From JACNIZ01 sp964344765 (lineage in GTDB: Bacteria; Planctomycetota; UBA1135): 64,000 nucleotides of DNA. The stretch covers positions 52,044 through 116,043 of the forward strand of contig CAYFOM010000010.1 in assembly GCA_964344765.1 (NCBI GenBank). Direction: 5' to 3'. The notes under the pieces were generated by a model. That model was not told the origin of the DNA. It ran no database searches and worked only from the letters and a program-made list of their open reading frames with translations. Numbering within the stretch: position 1 is the first letter of the stretch; each line of letters opens with the position of its first letter. Shown here piece by piece: positions 55,202 through 64,000 of the stretch. The translations under genes were made by a program, and so were the position numbers.

Positions 55202-56875
55202 ATGGTGCATCCCCTCATCCTTTTCATAGGCCTATGGTCTAGTGCTGCACTTCCCCAGCACACCAGCCGCGTCAGCCTCGATTCCGACGGCATGGGCGGG
55301 GCCGGGGCCAGCGTGAACCCCGCTTTATCCAAAGACGGGCGGCATATTGCATTCCAGTCGAACGCACCCTTGGACCCGAACGCATCGGGCCACACTGATA
55401 TTTACGTGCGCGACCGGATTGAAAATACAACTACGCTGCTGAGCTTCTCCCACCTCGGCGGGCCGGCCAATGCGTTTTCTTCCGAATCGACCCTTAGCGA
55501 TGATGGTCGATTCGTTGCATTTCAATCCAACGCCAGCAACTTGGTCAGCGGTGACGTCAACGGTTTCGGCGACGTGTTTTTGGCCGACCGCGACCCGGAT
55601 GGCAACGGCCTTTTTGACGAAGGCAATGAGTATGTGATTCGCATGAGCGAAAACTGGCTCGGCGTCGAAGGCAATGGGCCGAGTTCGCTGCCGGTGTTGT
55701 CGGGCGATGGTCGTTACGTGACCCTTACCAGCATTGCCAACAATTTGGTGCCCAACGATTTGAACGGCATGCCCGATCAATTTGTTTACGACCGCGTCGC
55801 CGGCGCACTGACTTTGATCAGCTTGGTAAGCGATGGAAGCCAAGGCAACTTGCCCTCCGGCCCCGGCGTAATTTCGCGTGATGGCCGTTACGTTTGCTTT
55901 AGCAGTCAGGCCACTAATCTTGATGTTGCCGACACCAACGGCCTGCCCGACTTCTACCTTCACGACCGCGACCCGGACGGCAACGGTACTTACGATGAAG
56001 GCAACGGCACTACCGCGTGGGTCAGTTACACCTATACCGGCACGCCGGCAAACTCGGCATGTTCCAACGTCGACATCACCGCGAATGGCGACGCCATTGT
56101 TTTCCAATCGGCGGCCACCAACTTAACCGCCGGCAACGGCGCCGGCGTCACCCAGATCTTTTATCGCGACCTATCCTCCGGCGCGATTTACTTGGTCAGC
56201 CGTAATGCGTTGAATCAAAGCGGCAACGACGCCAGCACTTATCCCGAGATTTCGCTTAACGGTCAAGCTGTCGTCTTCCAAAGCCGCGCCACAAACTTAG
56301 TCGCCGGCGACACCAATCTATGGGACGACGCCTTCCTCGCCGACCTCGTCGCACTGACGATGGAACGCATCAGCCTGACCGCAACCGGTGGTCAAATCCC
56401 GCTGTACAGTCATCGCCCAACCATTGGCAATACGCGCGATGAAATAGCTTATCAATCACCCGACGACACTATCGTCCCGCACGACACCAACGGAGACTTA
56501 GACGTGTTCGTTTACGGGGAAGGAAAGTGGAGTCCGCAATTAATCGTCGACCCCCTACAACGCGGAGTCGGTGGCCAAGCAGTTACCTGCAACGGTGTCA
56601 GTGGTGAAACCGTTCACTTCCTCTATTCCTTTGCCGGTTCCGGCACCGGACCTTGCCCACCAGTATTAGGTGGCAACCTGTGCCTAGACATCCTTAACCC
56701 GATCGTAAACGCCGGCTTCGCCACTACCGCAGCCGACGGTTCCACAACCTATCCTTTCTTGGTCCCACATAGCGCTCCGCTTGCGCCCATCTACCTTCAA
56801 GCAGTGATTCAACGTGGGTCTGGGAACTCGGAGTCGGTGAAGAGTAATTTGGTGGTTCGGGTTATTGCTCCGTAG
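55202..56875 (+). CDS. Secreted beta-propeller protein of PD40/TolB type
   Basis: The 557-residue protein has a signal peptide (MVHPLILFIGLWSSAALPQ) and at least seven repeats with the pattern NPALSKDGRHIAFQSNAPL, STLSDDGRFVAFQSNASNL, GVISRDGRYVCFSSQATNL and DITANGDAIVFQSAATNL, each followed by a short loop DVNGFGDVFLADR-like. This is the WD40-like PD40 propeller. A C-terminal beta-sandwich (GGNLCLDILNPIVN, TTYPFLVP) ends the protein. It is probably extracellular, possibly a surface scaffold. Confidence 0.85.
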   Translation: MVHPLILFIGLWSSAALPQHTSRVSLDSDGMGGAGASVNPALSKDGRHIAFQSNAPLDPNASGHTDIYVRDRIENTTTLLSFSHLGGPANAFSSESTLSDDGRFVAFQSNASNLVSGDVNGFGDVFLADRDPDGNGLFDEGNEYVIRMSENWLGVEGNGPSSLPVLSGDGRYVTLTSIANNLVPNDLNGMPDQFVYDRVAGALTLISLVSDGSQGNLPSGPGVISRDGRYVCFSSQATNLDVADTNGLPDFYLHDRDPDGNGTYDEGNGTTAWVSYTYTGTPANSACSNVDITANGDAIVFQSAATNLTAGNGAGVTQIFYRDLSSGAIYLVSRNALNQSGNDASTYPEISLNGQAVVFQSRATNLVAGDTNLWDDAFLADLVALTMERISLTATGGQIPLYSHRPTIGNTRDEIAYQSPDDTIVPHDTNGDLDVFVYGEGKWSPQLIVDPLQRGVGGQAVTCNGVSGETVHFLYSFAGSGTGPCPPVLGGNLCLDILNPIVNAGFATTAADGSTTYPFLVPHSAPLAPIYLQAVIQRGSGNSESVKSNLVVRVIAP

Positions 56876-56886
56876 GTGTGGTGGTT

Positions 56887-56970
56887 GTGTTGTTTTTCCG
56901 CGGCCGTTCCGGGGCTTAGACCGGTCGCTTCGCCCAACCGGATGCGCCGCGGAACGGCCGCGGAAAAACA
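56887..56970. repeat. Long inverted repeat, 23-bp perfect arms
   Basis: The arms at 56887-56909 and 56948-56970 are perfect reverse complements (start GTTGTTTTTCCGCGG, end CCGCGGAAAAACAAC) around a 38-nt centre that itself has a CCGGT/ACCGG pair. It lies 12 nt past the propeller stop codon. The T-run is in the left arm, so it is not a canonical terminator. It may be a REP- or MITE-like element. Confidence 0.85.
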
Positions 56971-57291
56971 ACAGAAGCATCACAGTGCCTAGGCGTCGCA
57001 ATGGAATCACAACTTAGAGAACGAGTTGATCCCCACATTTGAAAGTTTGAGCGAACCTCATTCACTCTTCAAAACACCGCCCAATTATCACAATCAAATT
57101 AGCTTTAAACAAGCACTCCATTTAAGTCAGCCGTGAGCACGGCAAAGGCTTGCCCCCGAAGGTTGTTCGAACAGGTGCATTCAACTCAATGGATTCGATT
57201 GCTGTCCTTTATCGATTGAATTATCCGAAACGTTGTTTGGGTATCTGGGGTCCATGTGTCGCGCCCGCCGCCGCGACACAAGAACCACAAC

Positions 57292-57325
57292 AAAAAAAGA
57301 CGACCGCAGGATAACCCACGGTCGC
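57292..57325 (-). terminator. Rho-independent terminator of tricorn-like gene
   Basis: On the minus strand GCGACCGTGGG and CCTGCGGTCGT form an 11-bp stem with loop TTAT, followed by TC and seven T. It lies about 23 nt after the stop. Confidence 0.9.
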
Positions 57326-57347
57326 CTAAACGCGTCAACAAACGCGA

Positions 57348-60300
57348 CTACTTATGAGCAGGATCAATTCCATGACCCGAGCGATCCGGGTAAGCCGGAC
57401 GGCCAGGTTGATTGAACGGAATGCGATCGACTTCCTCCATCATGTGTTGGATGGCTGCATCGAGTTGCGGGTCACCACCTTCGGTCATTAACGAAGGATC
57501 GTCGACCACTTCGATGTCGGGATCGACACCGTAACCTTCAATGCTCCACCCACCTTCGCGCGAGTAGTAGCCGAAGGTCGGCACGGTGATCGAACCGCCA
57601 TCGATCAGGGACGGGTTGCCACTGATGCCGATCAAACCACCCCAGGTGCGCTTGCCGATCAGCTTGCCTAAGCCTGCTTGACGGAAGTATGCCGGGAAGG
57701 CGTCGCCACCGGAACCGGCGTTTTCGTTGATCAACATGCACTTCGGACCTTGGTGCGAATCCGGCGGCCAGTGAATGTCTTGGGTACCGCGAGTTGCCCA
57801 GTAGTTGCTAACTGGACGGTTCAGCAGTTCGATGAAGCGGTTCGGAATTTGACCGCCACCGTTCCAACGCTCGTCAATGATCAGACCTTCCTTCAGCGTT
57901 TGACCGAAGAACTGACGGTACAGATCGTTCTGTCCAGCGATGCCGGTGTTGGGCACGTACAAGTAACCCAAACGTCCGCCCGACTTCTCTTCGACGTACT
58001 TACGGTTGCGTTCAATCCAAGCGCGGTAGCGCAACGAGCGTTCGCTGGAAATGGTCTTCACCAAAACCTCGCGGGCTTCGTCATCCATGGTCGGCTTGGC
58101 GCTGACGGTCAGCATGATTTCCTTATTGGACAAGCCTTGGAACGCCGCGTACGGACTCCGGCTAGCATCCATCGGAACACCGTTGACGGCCAACACGTAA
58201 TCGCCTTGGTTGACGTCGACGCCAGGCATCGACAGCGGACCACGACCATCGCTATCCCAATCGGCACCGCGCACGATGTTGGCGATGCGGTAAGCACCTT
58301 CGTGCAGTTCCCAATCGACACCCAACATGCCAATGCCGACGCGCGGAGCACGTGCGGCACCATCGCCGTTGCCACCGATGTAAGCGTGACCAGCGTTGAC
58401 CTCGGAGATCATTTCACCAATCAAGAAGGTGACGTCTTCGCGCGATGCGCAATGCTTAATCATCGCCGAGTAGTGATCGTGCACCCACTGCCAGTCGACG
58501 CCGTGCAAGTTCGGATCGTAGAAGTAATCACGGAAGATGCGCCACGCATCTGTGAACAATTGCGCCCACTCTTCTTGCGGGTTGATGCGCACCATCATGC
58601 CTTTGGTCGGAACGGTTTTGCCCGAACCACCGGCACTGGCGGCTTGAATCGACGCCGACGAACCGCGCGCGATCATCATCTTCTTGCCGTCTGCGGTTAG
58701 CGTGAAGCCACCACCGGAAGCAACCGACTTTTCATTCTTGCTGTCGTCTTCCAAGTCGAACAACTTGATGCCGCCACCGGTTCCATAACGACCGTAGATG
58801 ACTTGCCCTTTGTGGTTGACCTGCAGGCCGCCAATGTTGCCCGGCGAAACCGGAAGTTGAATGGCGCGTGCTTCGAAGCCTTCGTAATCGATTTCGACTT
58901 TCTCAGCGGCTTCTTCGTCGTCGCCATCGTCGTCACCACCGTCACCGGAGGAACCGCTCGACTCACGAGTCAGTTCAAAGTCAAAGGTGATGCCTTGATC
59001 CGGCGCTGCACCTTTGCCTTTCATGTTCTCGCCGGAAACCGTCGCAGTCACGCTAATTGCAAAACCGAGGTCGGCAGTCAGCTCCAACTTCAATTCACCG
59101 GTGCCCTTGTTAAAAGTGCCTTGATCGATGGTCGCCGTGCCCAACGGAGTCACCATGTCGCCAGTGACCGAACCATCGGAAGCCAACTTCAAGTTAACAG
59201 TCAACGGCACACCTTCCGGCGGCATTTCCGGGCCGGTCAAAGTGCCCGCCCAAGAGCCGGTCAACGCGTCGGCCGGAGCAGCTTCCTGCTCGCCTTCATC
59301 GTCGCCGTTCTCTTCGCCTTCGGATTCACCCTCTTCTTTGGCATCGCCGTCTTTTTCGCCGTCACCTTCTTCTTTGCCCTCTTCGGCTTCTTCTTCCTCT
59401 TCCCACTCTTCTTCATCGTTCTCCGGCGCCCACAAACGATCCGACTCGGCCTGCAGCGGAACCGCCATCAGCACAGTCGACTTGTCGTAAATGTAGGTCA
59501 TGTCCACCGAGCTGTACGACGGCGAGAAGTTGCGACCACTGGTGTAGAACAGGTACTTGCCTTTACGGTCAAAGGTCGGCGAACCATCGGCAAAGAAACC
59601 ACTGGTGACCTGCTTCTTGCTGCCGTCTTCAGTGTTCAAAATCCAGATCGCCGTTTGCGACGACTTGTCGGCAACCTTGGCGTAGGTCAGCAAGCGGCTA
59701 TCGTGCGACCAGTTCACGCGACCAATTGCGCCAATCCAAAAACCGTAACGGCTTTCATCGAGCAACTTGGTTTCGCCGCTATCCAAATCATGCATGCGCA
59801 AATTGCCGCCGCAGTCCAAGTAAGCAATCTTCTTGGAATCGGGCGACCAGAACATCGCAGTCTTAAACAAACCGCCTTCCGAAGTCAGTTGTTTGGTTTC
59901 ACCTTTGCCATCCGACTGAGTCATCCAAATCTCGTACTCGCCGGTCTTGTCGGAGAAGTAAGCGACCCAACGACCATCGGGGCTCCAAGAAGGAGTGCGT
60001 TCGGCCACACCATTGGTGCGCGTCAGGTTGCGGGCAATGCCCTTCTCAGACGGAAGCGACCAAATATCACCGCGCGCTTGAGCGACGGCGCGCTTACCGG
60101 TCGGCGACACATCCCAATCTTGAATGAACTTGGAAGCATCCACATCGCGGTGACGCACGTTTGGCTTTTCGCCAGGAATGAAGACTTCGACTTTGCTGTC
60201 GCGCTTCATCTTGATGTTGTAAAGCATCAAGTCCGAACCCAACTGGTAAACGATCTCACCTTGGTTCTTAAAACCAGGACCGATGGCCGGCCACTTGATG

Positions 60301-61082
60301 TCGTCGTGCTCGTAAAAAGTGGCTTGCGTATGCTTCTTGGTGCGCAAGCTGTACTTCCAAATGTTCATCCGCGCGTGCTCGCCGGCGTCCGACAAGTAGT
60401 ACAGCGTGTTTTCCCACCACATCGGCTGGGTGTCGGTACCCGCCCAATCGGTGATCTTTTCGGCGCTGTGATCCTCGAGGTTGAACAACCAAATGTCCGT
60501 CGCCAAACCACCCTGGTATCGCTTCCAGGTCCGACCATCGCGCGTGTTCGGCGTGTAAGCCAACCACTTGCCGTCGGCGCTGATCGCCGAAACCGTGCCG
60601 TAAGGAATGGGAAGCTCCTTGGCCATCGCGCCGCTCGGATCAACCGTGCAAACCTTCGCCTGCGCGCCAATGCCGACGCGACCGTGCGCGTAAAACAGCA
60701 GCTGGCCGTTCGGCAGCCAGTCACACAGCGTTTCCGAGGTCGGGTGATAAGTCACCCGCTCGGCCACCCCACCGACGGCGGGAATGGTGTAAATGTCGGT
60801 GTTGCCTTCGTAATTGCCGACAAAAGCAATGCTGTTGCCGTCGGCACTGAAACGCGGGAAACGCTCCGAGCCGTCCGGGCTCGCCAACGGAGTCGCGACG
60901 CCGCCTTTACGCGACACCAACCACAAATCGTTGGCATAGGAGAAGACAATATGATTTTGACTGACGTCGGGATAGCGCAGCATCCCGGCGGGCACCGGGT
61001 CGGACTGCGCAGTAAGTGGAGTGGTCAGGCCCGCTAGGGTCACTGCGGCCGCCATCCACACGCGTAGGGCTGGGGTTCTCAT
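57348..61082 (-). CDS. Tricorn-like protease with acidic linker and inserted domain
   Basis: The 1,244-residue protein has a signal peptide (TPLTAQSD cleavage region) and two propellers (for example RFPRFSADGNSIAFVGNYEG, RTPSWSPDGRWVAYFSDKTG). A PDZ-like region and a C-terminal serine-protease core follow: His near residue 899 (VNAGHAYIGG), nucleophile Ser near 1123 (NENAGSGGDAF) and Glu in SIEGYGVDPDIEV, matching the tricorn Ser-His-Glu set. Between residues about 551 and 604 lies an acidic stretch rich in Glu, Asp and Gly, then an inserted beta-rich domain to about 730 (TGSWAGTLTGPEMPPEG). A Gly replaces the Ser before the catalytic His. The protein is probably exported, unlike archaeal tricorn. 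Confidence 0.88.
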   Translation of the reverse strand: MRTPALRVWMAAAVTLAGLTTPLTAQSDPVPAGMLRYPDVSQNHIVFSYANDLWLVSRKGGVATPLASPDGSERFPRFSADGNSIAFVGNYEGNTDIYTIPAVGGVAERVTYHPTSETLCDWLPNGQLLFYAHGRVGIGAQAKVCTVDPSGAMAKELPIPYGTVSAISADGKWLAYTPNTRDGRTWKRYQGGLATDIWLFNLEDHSAEKITDWAGTDTQPMWWENTLYYLSDAGEHARMNIWKYSLRTKKHTQATFYEHDDIKWPAIGPGFKNQGEIVYQLGSDLMLYNIKMKRDSKVEVFIPGEKPNVRHRDVDASKFIQDWDVSPTGKRAVAQARGDIWSLPSEKGIARNLTRTNGVAERTPSWSPDGRWVAYFSDKTGEYEIWMTQSDGKGETKQLTSEGGLFKTAMFWSPDSKKIAYLDCGGNLRMHDLDSGETKLLDESRYGFWIGAIGRVNWSHDSRLLTYAKVADKSSQTAIWILNTEDGSKKQVTSGFFADGSPTFDRKGKYLFYTSGRNFSPSYSSVDMTYIYDKSTVLMAVPLQAESDRLWAPENDEEEWEEEEEAEEGKEEGDGEKDGDAKEEGESEGEENGDDEGEQEAAPADALTGSWAGTLTGPEMPPEGVPLTVNLKLASDGSVTGDMVTPLGTATIDQGTFNKGTGELKLELTADLGFAISVTATVSGENMKGKGAAPDQGITFDFELTRESSGSSGDGGDDDGDDEEAAEKVEIDYEGFEARAIQLPVSPGNIGGLQVNHKGQVIYGRYGTGGGIKLFDLEDDSKNEKSVASGGGFTLTADGKKMMIARGSSASIQAASAGGSGKTVPTKGMMVRINPQEEWAQLFTDAWRIFRDYFYDPNLHGVDWQWVHDHYSAMIKHCASREDVTFLIGEMISEVNAGHAYIGGNGDGAARAPRVGIGMLGVDWELHEGAYRIANIVRGADWDSDGRGPLSMPGVDVNQGDYVLAVNGVPMDASRSPYAAFQGLSNKEIMLTVSAKPTMDDEAREVLVKTISSERSLRYRAWIERNRKYVEEKSGGRLGYLYVPNTGIAGQNDLYRQFFGQTLKEGLIIDERWNGGGQIPNRFIELLNRPVSNYWATRGTQDIHWPPDSHQGPKCMLINENAGSGGDAFPAYFRQAGLGKLIGKRTWGGLIGISGNPSLIDGGSITVPTFGYYSREGGWSIEGYGVDPDIEVVDDPSLMTEGGDPQLDAAIQHMMEEVDRIPFNQPGRPAYPDRSGHGIDPAHK

Positions 61083-61259
61083 GCCATTATGTTGGGGGTC
61101 AGGGCCGGGGGAAGTTCATGGACAAAATGCCGGCCTCGGAGGTGAACAAGTACGCTAACGCTTCGGGGCCCCAATTGTTGACGGCTTTCTGCGCCGAATG
61201 TGGCGATCCGCCGGATTCATCGCAAAAGTCGCTTTTAGGAGCTTTGATATGATTCCGCG

Positions 61260-63878
61260 ATGCTCAGCAAATCATTCCACCAGACCGTTGCGGTCGCCCT
61301 CCTCCTGATATTTGCAGCCAGCGAGCTTTCCTGTTCGACTAAGAATTTTCCCCGCGGCAAGCGCAAAGGACGTCGTCCGAATGCCGAACAACCGGCTGAT
61401 CCGGGCAACCAACAAGCTGAATCGCCGGCCGAGCAGGCTGGCTCGGGCTATGGCGGCGATGAGCCGTCCGTTTCCGATTCGTCGGCCGATTCCGGTAGTG
61501 AGCCGAAGGCCGGCAATACCGGAGGCAACACTCCGGTGACCTCCGACGGCGGTAGTTCGCAAACCAGCTACGAGCCGGAGCCGCCAATGCCTCCGGCCAA
61601 GCCCGGTGAACGCGTTTCGGTACTCGGCGCGCCGCGACCGGCGAACTTTGTTTTCGATCCGCAGCGCCAAACGGCGACCGGTTCGCAAGACCGTTACGCC
61701 TCTTCGCTTAAGGGAACGCAAGGCCACCCGCGCCTGTACTTCAACGAATCCGAGCTGAAGGATTTACAAGCGAAGACGGCGACCACGCACAAGGACATCG
61801 CCAAAGCGATTTTTGCATTCGCCGACGCCAAGTGCCGACAGAAAAAATCGCTGCCGCCGGCATCGATGAGCGGCATGGGCAAATCCACCGGCACCTGGCG
61901 CAAGCATGGCGACCGTTTGCTAGGCGTCGCTACTGCTTATGTGTTCGCCACCGATCCGGCGAAGAAGAAGAAGTATTTGGACTGGTGTACCGAGTCAATG
62001 CGGCGCATGTCGAAGTACTCGAAGTGGGGTCCGACGCCGGAGTTTGACATCGGCTTGGACGGGACTCACATCATGCTCGGTTTCGCAATCGCCTATGACG
62101 TTTGCTACGACGCGCTGAGTTCGGCAGACCGTAAGCAATTCGCCGAACGTTTGCGCAAGCAAGCCAACGCTTATTACAAAGAAGCCACTGCGCGCGACCA
62201 GATCTTCTGGGTGGCGGCAAAGAATGTGAACCACAACTACACCAACTTCAACGCGATGTTGCACGCCGGCATTGCTTTGGAGAACGAGGTTCCCGAAGCG
62301 AAAAAATGGATTGCAGCTGCGGTTGAAAACGCCGCCAAGGTGATGGAGCTGCGCCACTTGGTCGGTGATGGTTCCACCCACGAAGGTTTGATGTACTCCA
62401 GCTACGGTTCGTCGGGTTTGTTCATGACTTTGGACTTGCTGAAGCGTCATGGCTTAGCCGATCACTTCGACAACCGCTGGTTGAAGCAGAACTTCCTTTA
62501 TTACTTGCACGGCACTCGTCCAGGTTGGGGGCGCGTCATTGGTAGCGCCGACGGCCATGGTTACTTCGGTCACGGCCCGCACCATTTGTTCTACTTCTTG
62601 GATCGCATGATGCGCGATGGTCGCCCGACTTGGGCTAGCGATCGCATTCGTTCGGTCACCGGCAAGATGTTGCCGTTTGGTAAGCCCGAAGGTTGCACCT
62701 TGTTGTTTGAAATGATTTGGTACGACCCGTCGGTGAAGCCGCGCGAGGTCAAGCCGAATGAGATCCCGACCTTCCATCATTTTAAGGATTGGGGCATGGT
62801 GACCTACCGCGACAGCTGGCGGCCGGACAGCACTTACTTCACCTTCCGCGCCGGTGACCCTCCAGGACATGCGATTTGGAACATGATTCTGAAGAAAGAT
62901 CCGCGCATGAAGGAGGCGATCTTCTCGCACAGCCACCCCGACTCGGGCGGCTTCTCGTTCTACCCGGGCGGCACCGATTTCGTTTCCGGCACGCTTTATC
63001 AGATGCCGAAGCGTACCGCGTTGGGCAACACTTACACCTTCACGCCTAGCGGCAAGTTTGATCCGCCAGTACCTAAAGCTGCGGCGAAAAAGTTCTGGGA
63101 TCCGAACAAGCTGCATCAGGTTGGTCGTTTGGATGAACTTGGCCAGGTCGGTGAATGGAACCGCTGGTATGGCCCGGCGAAGGGCATCATTAAGCAGCGC
63201 ATCCATTCGGAGATTGTGGCTGCGAACACGGCTAACGGTGCGGTGTTCGTCAGTGCCGAAATCGGTGGCAACTACCCGAAGAATTACAAGAGCGGCGGAA
63301 AGAATAAGCCGTTTGGATTGAACCGCTTGTACCGCAACATGCTGCTGCTGCCGGAGGACGTGCTGGTCATCGTCGACCGCGTGGAAACCCAAGGCAAGAT
63401 GGCGGCGCACTGTTATTTCCGTTCCGAATCCTCGTCGAAGGCTCCGGTGCTTTGGACGACCGACGCGACGTCGGCAACTTTGAAGTCGCCGAAGTCAACG
63501 GGGAGCACCATCGACTTGATCCACCCGAAGGGCATGACGATGGAAACCGGGCTGGAGATTTACAGTTGGGAAGATGCCAAGGGTGACAACCACGGCGGCA
63601 TTAAAAACTGGAATGAAGTTGGCCACAGCAGCGCGTTCGTGCGCGTGTCCAACACCAATCAATCCGGTGCGCAGACTTATGTTTACCTGTTGCGCCCCGA
63701 TGGCAAAGCCGCACGCGTCAGCAACTTGAAGGTGAACGATGCCAACGGCGTCAGCTTTGACGTCGAAGTGGGCAACCGGACTTACGAAGCAAAGATTGCA
63801 ATGAACTCGTCTGCATCGAGCCGCAAAGCTTTCTTGGGATTCGACGGCCACTGCAAGTTGGACTTCGTCCAGAACTAA
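61260..63878 (+). CDS. Heparinase II/III-like polysaccharide lyase, lipoprotein
   Basis: The 872-residue protein has a lipoprotein signal (lipobox ELSC, Cys25), a disordered Ser/Gly/Pro/Glu linker to about residue 120, an alpha-toroid domain (YFNESELKDLQAKTATTH, VNHNYTNFNAMLHAGIAL, DGSTHEGLMYSSYGSSGL) of the DUF4962 type, and a C-terminal beta-sandwich with SHSHPDSGGFSFYPGG, matching heparinase II/III enzymes with catalytic Asn, His and Tyr candidates. It would cleave uronic-acid-containing polysaccharide by beta-elimination at the cell surface. The divergent tricorn-like gene lies 177 bp away. Substrate cannot be read from sequence. Confidence 0.88.
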   Translation: MLSKSFHQTVAVALLLIFAASELSCSTKNFPRGKRKGRRPNAEQPADPGNQQAESPAEQAGSGYGGDEPSVSDSSADSGSEPKAGNTGGNTPVTSDGGSSQTSYEPEPPMPPAKPGERVSVLGAPRPANFVFDPQRQTATGSQDRYASSLKGTQGHPRLYFNESELKDLQAKTATTHKDIAKAIFAFADAKCRQKKSLPPASMSGMGKSTGTWRKHGDRLLGVATAYVFATDPAKKKKYLDWCTESMRRMSKYSKWGPTPEFDIGLDGTHIMLGFAIAYDVCYDALSSADRKQFAERLRKQANAYYKEATARDQIFWVAAKNVNHNYTNFNAMLHAGIALENEVPEAKKWIAAAVENAAKVMELRHLVGDGSTHEGLMYSSYGSSGLFMTLDLLKRHGLADHFDNRWLKQNFLYYLHGTRPGWGRVIGSADGHGYFGHGPHHLFYFLDRMMRDGRPTWASDRIRSVTGKMLPFGKPEGCTLLFEMIWYDPSVKPREVKPNEIPTFHHFKDWGMVTYRDSWRPDSTYFTFRAGDPPGHAIWNMILKKDPRMKEAIFSHSHPDSGGFSFYPGGTDFVSGTLYQMPKRTALGNTYTFTPSGKFDPPVPKAAAKKFWDPNKLHQVGRLDELGQVGEWNRWYGPAKGIIKQRIHSEIVAANTANGAVFVSAEIGGNYPKNYKSGGKNKPFGLNRLYRNMLLLPEDVLVIVDRVETQGKMAAHCYFRSESSSKAPVLWTTDATSATLKSPKSTGSTIDLIHPKGMTMETGLEIYSWEDAKGDNHGGIKNWNEVGHSSAFVRVSNTNQSGAQTYVYLLRPDGKAARVSNLKVNDANGVSFDVEVGNRTYEAKIAMNSSASSRKAFLGFDGHCKLDFVQN

Positions 63879-63887
63879 GCTGCATGT

Positions 63888-63917
63888 TTCTAGGTGGGTG
63901 ACCGCGCCCGCCTAGAA
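63888..63917 (+). terminator. Hairpin after heparinase-like gene
   Basis: TTCTAGGTGGG and CCCGCCTAGAA form an 11-bp stem (one G-U pair) with an 8-nt loop, 9 nt after the stop codon. No T-run follows, so termination is uncertain. Confidence 0.5.
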
Positions 63918-64000
63918 GCTGTTCGGCGCAATGGGGTAGCGTTTGGAGGGCTTCACCCCCGAAAACCGCAAATCCCCTAAAGTTACATTTGGCGCAGACC

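Larger units (their letters stand above)
56876..57347. other. Intergenic region with long palindrome and terminator
   Basis: The 472 bp between the convergent propeller and tricorn-like genes hold the inverted repeat at 56887-56970 and the terminator at 57292-57325. The 320 bp between them are more AT-rich than the coding sequence and have no convincing open frame; I see nothing else there. Confidence 0.7.

Noticed and set aside
58803..61037. Very long plus-strand open frame opposite the tricorn-like gene
   Set aside because: It mirrors the GC-rich codon use of the protease gene; the protein is rich in Arg, His and Val with no recognisable domain.
61016..61252. Small plus-strand gene between the tricorn-like and heparinase-like genes
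   Set aside because: It overlaps the start of the tricorn-like gene on the other strand, has no recognisable protein features, and lies in a divergent promoter region.

Overview
This 64 kb window is GC-rich, gene-dense bacterial chromosome. The mix suggests a Gram-negative bacterium of the Planctomycetota/PVC type (an inference; no rRNA or marker gene is present): many signal peptides and lipoprotein signals, very large secreted proteins, FG-GAP, thrombospondin-3 and C-type lectin modules, a tricorn-type protease, a TamB/Omp85 pair, and ECF sigma and NtrC-type regulators. No phage, insertion sequence, CRISPR array or rRNA was recognised.

The main discovery is at 37378-39298. Two tandem paralogous genes are each interrupted, at the same codon, by an in-frame TGA. 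Reading through TGA as selenocysteine (U) restores two full-length exported thioredoxin-fold proteins of about 314 residues with a U-P-P-C active site. In both copies a 7-bp hairpin with a GGTTC loop begins 17 nt after the TGA, which matches the geometry of a bacterial SECIS element. The hairpin and its surroundings are identical between copies even at synonymous positions. A standard caller would split each gene into two fragments.

Layout. 1-3909: M14 carboxypeptidase (cut by the window edge), small lipoprotein, HAD hydrolase, nitrilase-type amidase and NAD synthetase (a split NadE pair). 3943-6598: hypothetical gene, then an ECF sigma / anti-sigma / RseB-like lipoprotein operon on the minus strand with a candidate ECF promoter. 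6713-15659: secreted calcium-repeat protein, tRNA-Arg(CCG), a large frameshifted secreted protein, a lectin/thrombospondin-3 protein and a HEAT-repeat protein. 15705-23870: a giant alpha-2-macroglobulin-like protein flanked by TPR arrays. 24103-25809: FG-GAP protein. 25865-29059: GntR(YtrA)-ABC transporter operon with a palindromic operator. 29141-35807: MarR regulator, lipoproteins, DUF389 membrane protein, M28 peptidase, DUF2089 regulator and a J-domain protein. 35867-39365: sodium/solute symporter, then the selenoprotein pair closed by a strong terminator.

39430-46429: envelope biogenesis block of TamB-like, Omp85/TamA-like and HtrA-like protease genes. 46442-49838: ABC-2 exporter (ATPase plus two permeases). 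50005-55135: NtrC-type response regulator, Hpt-like protein, a GCS2-type ligase fused to CBS domains, and an AstE/aspartoacylase-like deacylase. 55202-63878: beta-propeller protein, a long palindrome, a tricorn-like protease with its terminator, and a heparinase II/III-like lipoprotein. Many convergent gene pairs share a strong hairpin, and several operons use 4-nt ATGA or GTGA overlaps, which suggests translational coupling.
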